Assembly: GCA_947489315.1 (NCBI GenBank)
Contig: CANLCX010000001.1
Location: 685,501 to 749,500, forward strand
Direction: 5' to 3'
DNA length: 64,000 bases
Source: an uncultured Sphingomonadaceae bacterium
GTDB taxonomy: Bacteria > Pseudomonadota > Alphaproteobacteria > Sphingomonadales > Sphingomonadaceae
The position numbers and the translations under genes were made by a program. Shown here one piece after another: positions 1-8,097 of this stretch (positions are counted from its first letter, which is position 1; each line of letters starts with the position of its first letter). Under the pieces are notes generated by a model that had not been told where the DNA came from, did not search any database, and was given only the letters and a program-made list of their open reading frames with translations.

Positions 1-719
1 TCACCCATGACACCGATTGCACCAACGACAACGCCGTTTTTGTAAAGCGGCAATCCACCGGGGTCGGCAGACAGACCAAGAGGAGACCGTTTAGGACCTA
101 TCAGGGCAGCAGCGCCGGCATTACCGAACCGCTGATTGAGATCAGAGCAAGGTAGCTGACTGAACTGAACTCCAAATAGCGGACCGCTTTCCAAACCTGC
201 CGCGGTTGGCGCAGGAGGGAAATGTTCCTGCACGATCTGACTGGCGGTACGAGATGAAAAAGCGTTGCCTGAACTCGACAGATAGGCGCCGGTCACGGCT
301 TTGGCGATGGCTCCTGCCGCTGCCGGTACAACCACGCCCTGTACGTCTATACCGGGATTGTTGATGGTTCCCATCGCGGTTCGCGCGCTGGTGGTGGCAG
401 TAGCGCGCGCGCCGTTCATTTCAAAAACAGCAAGCACGTTACCAACGCGGTCAGTCACAGCAATAACGGAGGGCAAATTGCGCGCAGTTGCTTCGCCGAC
501 CGCTTGGGCAATAATCGTCTGTACGTCCGTTACACTGAGCGATTCTTGCGCGGGAGGCGTAAAGGCACCGCCATTGCCGTCTACCGGTGATGGTGAAGGC
601 GTTGGAGCAGGCGAGGGTGACGGTGTGCCGCCAAAATCATTACTGTCTCCGCCGCCGCCACAAGACGTCAGAAGCAAGGCAGCTGCTGAAACCGCAGCGG
701 TAAAACGGGGAAGACGCAT
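1..719 (-). CDS. GlcG/HbpS-family (DUF336) lipoprotein, partial
   Basis: Reading leftwards from an ATG at 719, the frame is open to the window edge, so the C-terminus is missing. The N-terminus has a short basic stretch, a hydrophobic core and a lipobox (LLLTSC), predicting an outer- or inner-membrane lipoprotein. A Gly/Ser/Thr-Pro-rich linker of about 25 residues follows, then a GlcG/HbpS-like domain ending in the family signature DPGGLPLYKNGVVVGAIGV. In this family the domain binds haem or small ligands; the ligand here is unknown. The start codon overlaps the stop of the upstream multihaem cytochrome gene by one base (TAATG), which suggests translational coupling and a shared haem or redox role. 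Family assignment is fairly sure; function is inference. Confidence 0.8.
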   Translation of the reverse strand, partial: MRLPRFTAAVSAAALLLTSCGGGGDSNDFGGTPSPSPAPTPSPSPVDGNGGAFTPPAQESLSVTDVQTIIAQAVGEATARNLPSVIAVTDRVGNVLAVFEMNGARATATTSARTAMGTINNPGIDVQGVVVPAAAGAIAKAVTGAYLSSSGNAFSSRTASQIVQEHFPPAPTAAGLESGPLFGVQFSQLPCSDLNQRFGNAGAAALIGPKRSPLGLSADPGGLPLYKNGVVVGAIGVMG

Positions 720-2125
720 TATCGTAAGGCCCTTATGGTTCTGACCGCACTGCCAAGTGCACGGCGGAATTGCAGGGGCTTGTAGCTATTTGGTTCGTCC
801 ACCGCTTTATAAGCGACGTTGATCTGGCCGCGCAGGCTGGCAGCAGCAGCTTCGCTAACCTGGCCGCTGTTGACCAAGCCGTTGAGCAAAGTATCAATCG
901 CCATGACGGCCTGAACGCTGCCTTCATAATCGGTGAAGCGAGGGGAGATGGCTTGTCCGGCGATTGTCTCCATGATCTGGAAAGTTTGATCACGGCCAAA
1001 GCTGGCGCGGGAGAAACGATCCGCCAGGGTCGTCGCGGTTTGGCGCAAGCGCGCTGCGGCCTGAACCGCTGGTCCGCGGCCTTGTCCCATCGCAGCGTGG
1101 AATGCCTTGGACCGGGCATTGAACTGACCGGCCAGATCAGGTGCAGCCACTTTAATGGCGGCGCTCAGCATGATCATATTTTCGTCATTATAAGGCGGCA
1201 TGCCTTCCGGGATCGGACGCCCGGGATTATTGATGGATGTGGGCCTTGCAGAGGCTTCATCATAGATCTGGCGATGACAGCTATGGCAATCATAGAAATA
1301 GAATTCAGGGAACAAGCCTTCCTGCGCCAAGGCTGGTTTCGAGAAGAGATTGAGGGAACGTTCCAGCGCCATGGATTGACCGACAGCCCAGAAACGGACG
1401 CCGTTGGTCTTGCCCTTGCGGCGAACATAATCGATGTCTTCATCATGATGTTGTTGCAGCGTTGAGAATAGATCGAGCTCAAAGGAAATCCGGGGATGCC
1501 CGGCAGCCATGATCCGATGATCAACAAATTGGCCTTTTTTCGCGCTGCCAAAATGGCAATCGAGACAAGTGCTGGCCCGCGTTTTCGGATTGTCGAGCGG
1601 CGCCAGGCCGAGCGAAACATTCTTCGCATGGTTTGCGCCAACAGCATAATGGGCAGAGAGCCAACCGGAGGATGCGCCGTGACAGGCTTCACAGCCTACG
1701 CCATCGCTGACTTGGAAACGGGGGCCCTTCTTCGCTGCTGGCGTGCTGTGACAGCCCAGGCATTGATCGGAAGACGCAGCATCTTTGATGCCAAGTCGTT
1801 TCGCTATCGCGATACTGCGGGGTTCACGAAGCACGCGGAAAGCGCGGCTATGAGCACCACCGGGTGTCGATTCTTCCTGCCAACGCATGAGTTCATCTTG
1901 GCGAACAACTTCACCATCAGCTTCTTGCCGCCCGTGGCAAGTGGTTCCACCGCAGCTTGCAACACCCATATGCGTTCCGCTTGCCAAATCTTGTGCCGCT
2001 TCAACGGGGGCAGGGGCTGCGAAAGATGATATGAGAAAGGCTACGCCGGCAAGCGCACAACAGAATAGACTAGCGGCCAGTGCTGACCAGCTTCGCTTCC
2101 ACGAAAGATTTTTCCCCATTTGCAT
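719..2125 (-). CDS. Multihaem c-type cytochrome (cytochrome c554-like)
   Basis: A 468-residue exported protein with an N-terminal signal/membrane segment (about residues 12-43). Four canonical CxxCH haem-attachment motifs are visible (CLGCH, CEACH, CLDCH, CHSCH), plus a CX4CH motif (residues 58-64) near the mature N-terminus that may attach a fifth haem. This pattern matches the cytochrome c554/multihaem cytochrome family, whose members carry electrons in the periplasm; the physiological donor and acceptor cannot be read from the sequence. The start ATG has AGGA about 10 nt upstream. The stop overlaps the start of the GlcG-like lipoprotein gene. There are no haem-lyase or reductase genes nearby. 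Confidence 0.88.
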   Translation of the reverse strand: MQMGKNLSWKRSWSALAASLFCCALAGVAFLISSFAAPAPVEAAQDLASGTHMGVASCGGTTCHGRQEADGEVVRQDELMRWQEESTPGGAHSRAFRVLREPRSIAIAKRLGIKDAASSDQCLGCHSTPAAKKGPRFQVSDGVGCEACHGASSGWLSAHYAVGANHAKNVSLGLAPLDNPKTRASTCLDCHFGSAKKGQFVDHRIMAAGHPRISFELDLFSTLQQHHDEDIDYVRRKGKTNGVRFWAVGQSMALERSLNLFSKPALAQEGLFPEFYFYDCHSCHRQIYDEASARPTSINNPGRPIPEGMPPYNDENMIMLSAAIKVAAPDLAGQFNARSKAFHAAMGQGRGPAVQAAARLRQTATTLADRFSRASFGRDQTFQIMETIAGQAISPRFTDYEGSVQAVMAIDTLLNGLVNSGQVSEAAAASLRGQINVAYKAVDEPNSYKPLQFRRALGSAVRTIRALR

Positions 2126-2377
2126 CGTTGCTTTTCCTGATCCGGAGATCAGGCCCCTCTGTAAGCTCGACGCGACCCAAGTCGTTAACTATGTTTCACG
2201 CGCTATAATATGCTTCATTGCAATCCCAATGCAACGGTAAAAAAGCTCGAATATGGCTGCTTTTCTGTGACTTGCAGCACTATTTTACCTTTTTCAGTGC
2301 ACAAGCGTTGCCGATTTACCACTTTCTCTAGTTTGACCGCACGGTTGTGAGATTTGCTTTGTGCCGCGATTCGGCTC

Positions 2378-3814
2378 CTAGACTTTTCGCCGGATAACCA
2401 GATTACGAATTTCCGTCATATCCTCCATGGCGAATCTGATGCCCTCTCTTCCTAGGCCGCTATCCTTGACGCCGCCATAAGGCATATTGTCAACACGATA
2501 GGATGACACATCGTTAATCACGACGCCGCCGACATCGAGTCGGTCCCATGCATCCAAGGTTTTGAACAGGTCGCGGGTGAATATACCGGCCTGCAAACCG
2601 AACTTACTATCGTTAACTTCGTCGAGCGCCGCGTTAAAATCACTAAATTTAGACAGCAGCGCGAGCGGGCCAAAGGCTTCCTCACGAAAAGCCGCCGCAT
2701 TTCTGTCGACATTTTCTAGCAAGGTCGCTTCCAGCATATTGCCGGTGCGATTGCCGCCACAAAGTAGCTTCGCTCCATCGGCAACAGCATCTTCGATCCA
2801 GCCATGCAGTCGCTTGGCTTCGCCTTCGGAAATCATTGGGCCAATGAACGTATCCCGGTCTTTGGGATCGCCAGCAATCAACGTCTTGGTTTTTGCAACC
2901 AACATATCCTTGAACGTGTCGTAGACAGATTCATGAATGATGATCCGTTGTACGCCGATGCAGCTTTGGCCGGATTGGTAAAAGGCACCGAAGATAATTC
3001 GCTCGAGCGCGTCTTCCAGATCAGCATCATGATCGACGATGACGGCAGCATTGCCGCCCAGCTCGAGGATCACCGGCTTCTTGCCTGCTTTGGCTTTCAG
3101 GTCCCAGCCAACACCGGGAGAACCGGTGAAAGAAAGAAGCTTCAGGCGTTCATCGACTGTGAATAGATCTGCACCATCGCGGCTCGCCGGTAATATTGAA
3201 AAAGCGCCTTTGGGCAAATCAGTTTCGGCGAGGACTTCACCCATAATAATAGCACCCAGCGGTGTTTTGGACGCAGGCTTCATGACAAAGGGACAGCCTA
3301 CTGCAATGGCAGGAGCAATTTTATGCGCCGCCAAATTGAGTGGAAAGTTAAACGGCGAAATGAAACTGCAAGGGCCAATAGGGACCCGTTTCCACATGCC
3401 CTGATAGCCTTTGGCGCGTTCGGAAATGTCCAGCGGTTGGACCTCACCATAATTGCGCGTCGATTCCTCGGCAGCGATGCGGAACGTATCAATTAACCGG
3501 CCAACTTCGCCTTCGGCATCTTTAATCGGTTTGCCCGCTTCAACGCATAGCGAATAAGCGAGTTCATCAAACCGCTCTTTGAACCGGTCGACGCAATGTT
3601 GCAGGACATTTTGCCGCTCATAGCTCGCCATGCGTGCCATTGGTTCGGTGGCTTTGACCGCCCCGGCAATGGCTTCCTCAATTACGTCAGGTGTCGCCAG
3701 CGCCGTCCGAAAAGCCACTTTGTTGGTGAACTTGTCGGTGACTTCCAGATCGGTATTCGGCTGGACAGCGACATTATTGAGGTAAAGCGGATAGACGTCT
3801 TTCAAATTTGTCAT
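2378..3814 (-). CDS. NAD(P)-dependent aldehyde dehydrogenase (ALDH21/lactaldehyde-dehydrogenase-like)
   Basis: A 478-residue enzyme of the aldehyde dehydrogenase superfamily, which oxidises an aldehyde to the acid with NAD(P)+. Visible signatures are the N-terminal cofactor-fold motif SPFNFPLNL, the FTGSPGVG Rossmann loop, the catalytic Glu in LELGG and the catalytic Cys in GQSCIGVQR. The last form resembles the lactaldehyde/ALDH21 branch more than betaine-aldehyde enzymes. No signal peptide, so cytoplasmic. It lies 11 nt downstream of the acetolactate-synthase-like gene and is probably cotranscribed with it, so its substrate may be the aldehyde made or used by that ThDP enzyme. The substrate itself is unknown. 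Confidence 0.88.
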   Translation of the reverse strand: MTNLKDVYPLYLNNVAVQPNTDLEVTDKFTNKVAFRTALATPDVIEEAIAGAVKATEPMARMASYERQNVLQHCVDRFKERFDELAYSLCVEAGKPIKDAEGEVGRLIDTFRIAAEESTRNYGEVQPLDISERAKGYQGMWKRVPIGPCSFISPFNFPLNLAAHKIAPAIAVGCPFVMKPASKTPLGAIIMGEVLAETDLPKGAFSILPASRDGADLFTVDERLKLLSFTGSPGVGWDLKAKAGKKPVILELGGNAAVIVDHDADLEDALERIIFGAFYQSGQSCIGVQRIIIHESVYDTFKDMLVAKTKTLIAGDPKDRDTFIGPMISEGEAKRLHGWIEDAVADGAKLLCGGNRTGNMLEATLLENVDRNAAAFREEAFGPLALLSKFSDFNAALDEVNDSKFGLQAGIFTRDLFKTLDAWDRLDVGGVVINDVSSYRVDNMPYGGVKDSGLGREGIRFAMEDMTEIRNLVIRRKV

Positions 3815-3825
3815 GATTTATCCTC

Positions 3826-5472
3826 TTAAACCTTTGCGCTGAGGTCCTTGATCTCGACGTTGAGGATACGATCATTGTCGGAATAGTCCACCGGACAATC
3901 GATCAAATGAACGCCTTCGCTGTTGAGGCATTTGTCGATTGTTTCCTGCAGGTTTTTCGCGCTGGTGATCCGGTGACCGTTAGCGCCATAGCTTTCCGCA
4001 TATTTGACGAAATCAGGGTTGCCATAAGTCAAACCCCAATCCTTGAAACCCATATTGGCTTGTTTCCAACGGATCATGCCATAGCTGTTGTCATTAAGCA
4101 CCAATACGGTGATGTTGAGCTTCAGCCGAACCGCTGTTTCCATTTCCTGGCTGTTCATCATGAACCCGCCATCGCCGCAAATCGCCATGACTTTGCGATC
4201 AGGATAAACCATCGCTGATGCCATCGCAGAGGGGAGACCCGCGCCCATGGTTGCCAGAGCATTATCGAGCAATACCGTGTTCGCCTCACGCGCCTTATAG
4301 TTGCGGGCAAACCAGATTTTGTAAACGCCATTGTCGAGGCAGATAATGCCATCGGCGGGCATTTGCTCGCGAACGACTTTTACCAGATGCGGCGGGTAAA
4401 TCGGACAGCGCATATCGTCATCCATGGTTGCCGTATGCTCTTCCTCGGCCGCACGCGCTTTGTACATGTGGTCGAAATTCCACGAGCCGGAAGGAACAAT
4501 ATCTTCCTTCATCTGCCAGATTGCATTTCCGATATCGCCGATCACTTCGATCTGCGGGAAATAGACCGGGTCCACTTCAGCGGTGTTCATGGAGACGTGA
4601 ATGACTTCGGTGCCGCCGTCTTTCATAAAGAACGGCGGTTTCTCGATTACGTCATGGCCGACATTGATGATCAGATCAGCGGACTCAATCGCGCTGTGAA
4701 CAAAGTCGTTTGCTGACAAAGCGGCACAGCCCATAAATTCTTTATGGGTTTCATCGACGACGCCTTTGCCAAGCTGCGTTGTTACAAAGGGAATGCCGGT
4801 TTTTTCAATAAACTGCGTCAGCATCCGGCCTGTAATCGTACGGTTTGCACCGCCGCCGATCACCAATATAGGCGATTTGGCGCTTTCGATTTTTTTCGTT
4901 GCGGCCCGAACTGCTTTGGGCTCGGCAATGGGACGCCGGGACAAGCTCGGCTTGATTGGAGTAGAATCTGTCTGCTCATCAGCGACATCTTCGGGGAATT
5001 CGATGTGGGTCGCACCGGGCTTTTCTTCTTCGGCCAGACGAATGGCTTCGCGCACTCGACTAGGGATATTATCCGCAGAAGCCAGCTGATGGGTGAATTT
5101 GGTAATCGGGCCCATCATGTCGACAACGTCGAGAATCTGGAAACGCCCTTGCTTGGATTTCTTGATCGGCTTTTGGCCGGTGACCATCAAAATCGGCATG
5201 CCGCCAAGCTGCGCATAAGCAGCTGCAGTGACCAAGTTGGTCGCTCCGGGGCCAAGCGTTGCCATGCAAACACCGGTCTTCCCCGTGTGACGAGCATAGG
5301 TCGCGGCCATGAAGCCGGCACCTTGTTCGTGCCGGGTCAGAATGAGTTTGATTTGTTTGGAGCGCGACAAGCTGTCGAGCATGTCGAGATTTTCTTCGCC
5401 GGGAACGCCGAAAAGATACTCTACGCCTTCGTTTTCAAGACATTGGACGAATAAATCAGATGCTTTGGTCAT
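3826..5472 (-). CDS. Acetolactate-synthase-like ThDP-dependent enzyme
   Basis: A 548-residue member of the ThDP-dependent decarboxylase/ligase family. The N-terminal PYR domain has the catalytic Glu in RHEQGAGFMA. A central domain follows, and the C-terminal PP domain has the ThDP/Mg signature GDGGFMMN and a later NDNSYGMIRWKQ segment. Length and motifs fit an acetolactate synthase large subunit, closer to the catabolic AlsS type. No small regulatory subunit (ilvH/ilvN) and no ilvC are adjacent, which argues against a purely branched-chain biosynthetic role. The next gene downstream encodes an aldehyde dehydrogenase. Upstream, a 2-hydroxyacid dehydrogenase ends 166 nt away. Likely substrates are pyruvate or another 2-oxoacid, which is inference. 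Confidence 0.85.
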   Translation of the reverse strand: MTKASDLFVQCLENEGVEYLFGVPGEENLDMLDSLSRSKQIKLILTRHEQGAGFMAATYARHTGKTGVCMATLGPGATNLVTAAAYAQLGGMPILMVTGQKPIKKSKQGRFQILDVVDMMGPITKFTHQLASADNIPSRVREAIRLAEEEKPGATHIEFPEDVADEQTDSTPIKPSLSRRPIAEPKAVRAATKKIESAKSPILVIGGGANRTITGRMLTQFIEKTGIPFVTTQLGKGVVDETHKEFMGCAALSANDFVHSAIESADLIINVGHDVIEKPPFFMKDGGTEVIHVSMNTAEVDPVYFPQIEVIGDIGNAIWQMKEDIVPSGSWNFDHMYKARAAEEEHTATMDDDMRCPIYPPHLVKVVREQMPADGIICLDNGVYKIWFARNYKAREANTVLLDNALATMGAGLPSAMASAMVYPDRKVMAICGDGGFMMNSQEMETAVRLKLNITVLVLNDNSYGMIRWKQANMGFKDWGLTYGNPDFVKYAESYGANGHRITSAKNLQETIDKCLNSEGVHLIDCPVDYSDNDRILNVEIKDLSAKV

Positions 5473-5638
5473 GTGGATCCTTCCCTGATCTGGACGATCA
5501 GTATTTGCTCAAGATAATGGCAACGACCACAGGATGAATTTCCCCCTCCAGAAAAGACTCATCCCTACCCCTATGCTGTTGGTTGATAAGTTAAATTTAC
5601 ATGTGTGTCACGTCTCAATCGTAAAATTTGTAAAAGCC

Positions 5639-6601
5639 TCAATAACCGCGATCGAGATCGGCCACAGCAATCATGTTCTCGCCATTCTGATAGCGCTTTA
5701 AATTCTCTACAAAACGGCCTGCTGCGCGCTGAAACATACGGGTTTGGGCGACGCCGGAAACATGCATGGTGATGAAGCAATTGGGCGCGGTCCATAGCGG
5801 GTCGCCTTTGGGAAGCGGTTCAGGATCGGTTACGTCCAATACCGCGCCACCTATCGCCTTGCTATTGAGCGCTTCAACCAATGCGTCCTGATCTACCAGT
5901 GACCCGCGAGCGACATTGACGAGCCAAGCCGATGATTTCATCGCCGCAAACTCATCTTTGCCGAGCAGTTTCTGGGTCTCTGCGGTTGCTGGCGCGGAAA
6001 CGATCACCCAGTCAAATTCTCCCAGCCGGGCGCGCCAGTCTTCTGTTCCAATCACTTTTGTGCCAACGCCAGCCGGGTCATCGCTTGCGGTTCTGCGCAC
6101 AGCGGTGACGTCCATTTCAAAACCGGATAATTTTTTGGCAACCTGTTGGCCGATGCCGCCATAGCCGATGATAAGTGCTTTGCCGTCGGCAAGCTCGGTT
6201 GTACCTGGCGCTTGTTCCGGCCATTCCTGTTGTCCTTGCATCTCCAGCAATTTGTCTGTTCGCTTGGCGGCAGCGAGCATGCCCATCAGCACAAATTCGG
6301 CAATGGGTGAACTGTTTAGACCTGCGCCGTTGGTGACAATCGTACCTTGGCTTTTAAGCTGATCGAGCGGAAAATGTTCGACCCCTGCATAGATGCTGTT
6401 GAGCCATTTCAGACTTGTGGCTGCGCCCAGTACCTGAGCCATCTTCTCTTTATCATACATGTCGAACCAGCCGATTTCGGCATGGGGCGCTATTTCCAGC
6501 GCCTCTTCTGTGCTGGTGAACCATGTGACATCGAGATCACCGCAATGGGGTTCGACCATCGGGCGGACTAAAGAGGCTATGGCGGCTATTGGTTTGCTCA
6601 T
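5639..6601 (-). CDS. D-isomer-specific 2-hydroxyacid dehydrogenase
   Basis: A 320-residue NAD(P)H-dependent oxidoreductase of the D-2-hydroxyacid dehydrogenase family, interconverting 2-oxoacids and D-2-hydroxyacids in the cytoplasm. Seen are the nucleotide-binding motif GYGGIGQQV, the catalytic Arg in NVARGSLVD, the Glu in DPEPLP and the His in MHVSG. The ATG at 6601 is chosen because it overlaps the cysS stop as ATGA and has GGAG 9 nt upstream; an in-frame ATG 15 nt further up lies inside cysS. The coupling to cysS is positional only. With the ThDP enzyme and aldehyde dehydrogenase downstream it could form a small 2-oxoacid/hydroxyacid pathway, which is inference. Confidence 0.85.
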   Translation of the reverse strand: MSKPIAAIASLVRPMVEPHCGDLDVTWFTSTEEALEIAPHAEIGWFDMYDKEKMAQVLGAATSLKWLNSIYAGVEHFPLDQLKSQGTIVTNGAGLNSSPIAEFVLMGMLAAAKRTDKLLEMQGQQEWPEQAPGTTELADGKALIIGYGGIGQQVAKKLSGFEMDVTAVRRTASDDPAGVGTKVIGTEDWRARLGEFDWVIVSAPATAETQKLLGKDEFAAMKSSAWLVNVARGSLVDQDALVEALNSKAIGGAVLDVTDPEPLPKGDPLWTAPNCFITMHVSGVAQTRMFQRAAGRFVENLKRYQNGENMIAVADLDRGY

Positions 6602-8052
6602 ATCGATATGCTCCATTCCCAGCGTAGCGGATCGCCATCCATAAGTTCCACGTTCTGCGCTATCAGCTCATCGCGGATCGCATCGGCGGCGGCGAAGTCT
6701 TTGTCCGCTTTCGCTTGTTGGCGCAGGTCCAGTTTTTGTTCAATCTCGGTTTCCGTGATGGAAGCTGCTTTAGGGTGCAGCCGAAGGTCTGCCCGTGTCA
6801 GCGTTTCCAGATTTAGGCCGAGTATCAGGTCCATTTCCCGCAACAGATCCATGCGTTGCGCCGCATCTACTTTTTTGAGCGAGAGCAAGTGTTCCAACAG
6901 CGGAACAACCGGGCAACTGTTGAGGTCGTCGCTCATCGCAGCATCCATCTGCTCGCGAATGTCCGCGACCTTGGGATGCAGTGGCTTGTCGTTCTGCGAT
7001 GCGGCAAGGCGCTCTTTCAAGCGTTCGATTCCCATGACTATGCGCTTGAGCCGCGTCAGTGCCGCCACGAGATTTTCCCAGCTAAACTCGAGCTCGCTGC
7101 GATAATGGGCTTGCAAGCACATCAGGCGATAGGCGAGGGGGTGGATACCTTTGTCGATGAGCAGCTGCAGCCGTAAAAATTCACCTGCCGATTTTGACAT
7201 TTTGCCGGCGCGATCGATCAGGAAATTATTGTGCATCCAAAAATGCGCGCCACTGTGGTCGCAGCCGCTATGCGCCTGGTTCTGGGCGATCTCATTCGGG
7301 TGATGGATTTCGCGATGATCAATACCGCCAGTGTGAATGTCAAACGGCAGTCCTAGCAAAGCCTCTGACATGACTGAACATTCCAGATGCCAACCGGGCG
7401 CGCCTTTGCCCCATGGACTGTCCCATTCCATTTGCCGGGTTTCGCCCTCTGGTGTTTTGCGCCAGATCGCAAAGTCGGCGGCATTGCGCTTGCCTTCGAC
7501 CGTATCAATTCGGCCTTCGCCATCCTCGGTCGCTGCACGCGCTAGACTGCCATAGTTGGCAATGGTGGAGACGTCGAAATAAAGGCCGCCGTCCAATTCG
7601 TAACAATGCTTATCGGCAATGCCCTTGGCATAGTCGATCATCTGCGGAACATAGTCGGTGGCGATCGACCAATGGGCCGGCTGGCGGATGTTGAGCGCCT
7701 TGATATCGTCCCAATAGGCCTCGGTATAATGTTTGGCGATGTCCCAGATGGATTGCGCCCGCTCTGCGGCTGCTTTTTCGAGCTTGTCCTCACCATCATC
7801 GGCGTCATCGGTCAGATGCCCGACATCGGTGATGTTGATGACATGAGTAAGCTTGTAGCCTTTCCAGCTTAATGTTCGTCCCAACAGATCGGCAAAAACA
7901 TAGGCGCGCATATTACCAATATGGGGATAGTTATAAACGGTCGGCCCGCAGGTATAGACGCGGGCTTCGCCGTCATGAACCGGGGTAAATAGTTCAAGCT
8001 CTCGGGTGAGGCTGTTGAACAGCTTTAAGGGATGGCTGGTGCTTTCATTCAT
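6598..8052 (-). CDS. cysS: Cysteinyl-tRNA synthetase
   Basis: A class I aminoacyl-tRNA synthetase of 484 residues, which charges tRNA-Cys. The first signature is CGPTVYNYPHIGN, combining a zinc-ligand Cys with the HIGH-type motif. It is followed by the zinc/active-site region with ECSVMSEALL and GGIDHREIHHPNE, and by the KMSKS loop (GKMSKS). The C-terminal DALR-type helical region is complete. The ATG at 8052 has AGGCGG a few bases upstream and is preferred over a GTG two codons earlier. Length is normal for the family. The last four bases overlap the hydroxyacid dehydrogenase start. Confidence 0.97.
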   Translation of the reverse strand: MNESTSHPLKLFNSLTRELELFTPVHDGEARVYTCGPTVYNYPHIGNMRAYVFADLLGRTLSWKGYKLTHVINITDVGHLTDDADDGEDKLEKAAAERAQSIWDIAKHYTEAYWDDIKALNIRQPAHWSIATDYVPQMIDYAKGIADKHCYELDGGLYFDVSTIANYGSLARAATEDGEGRIDTVEGKRNAADFAIWRKTPEGETRQMEWDSPWGKGAPGWHLECSVMSEALLGLPFDIHTGGIDHREIHHPNEIAQNQAHSGCDHSGAHFWMHNNFLIDRAGKMSKSAGEFLRLQLLIDKGIHPLAYRLMCLQAHYRSELEFSWENLVAALTRLKRIVMGIERLKERLAASQNDKPLHPKVADIREQMDAAMSDDLNSCPVVPLLEHLLSLKKVDAAQRMDLLREMDLILGLNLETLTRADLRLHPKAASITETEIEQKLDLRQQAKADKDFAAADAIRDELIAQNVELMDGDPLRWEWSISI

Positions 8053-8097
8053 ATCCACCGCCTAATGGCTTGGGATGCAAAAGGTCAACCAGTCAAT

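Noticed and set aside
4744-5454. Plus-strand frame opposite the acetolactate-synthase-like gene
   Set aside because: Shadow frame; ThDP motifs lie on the minus strand.
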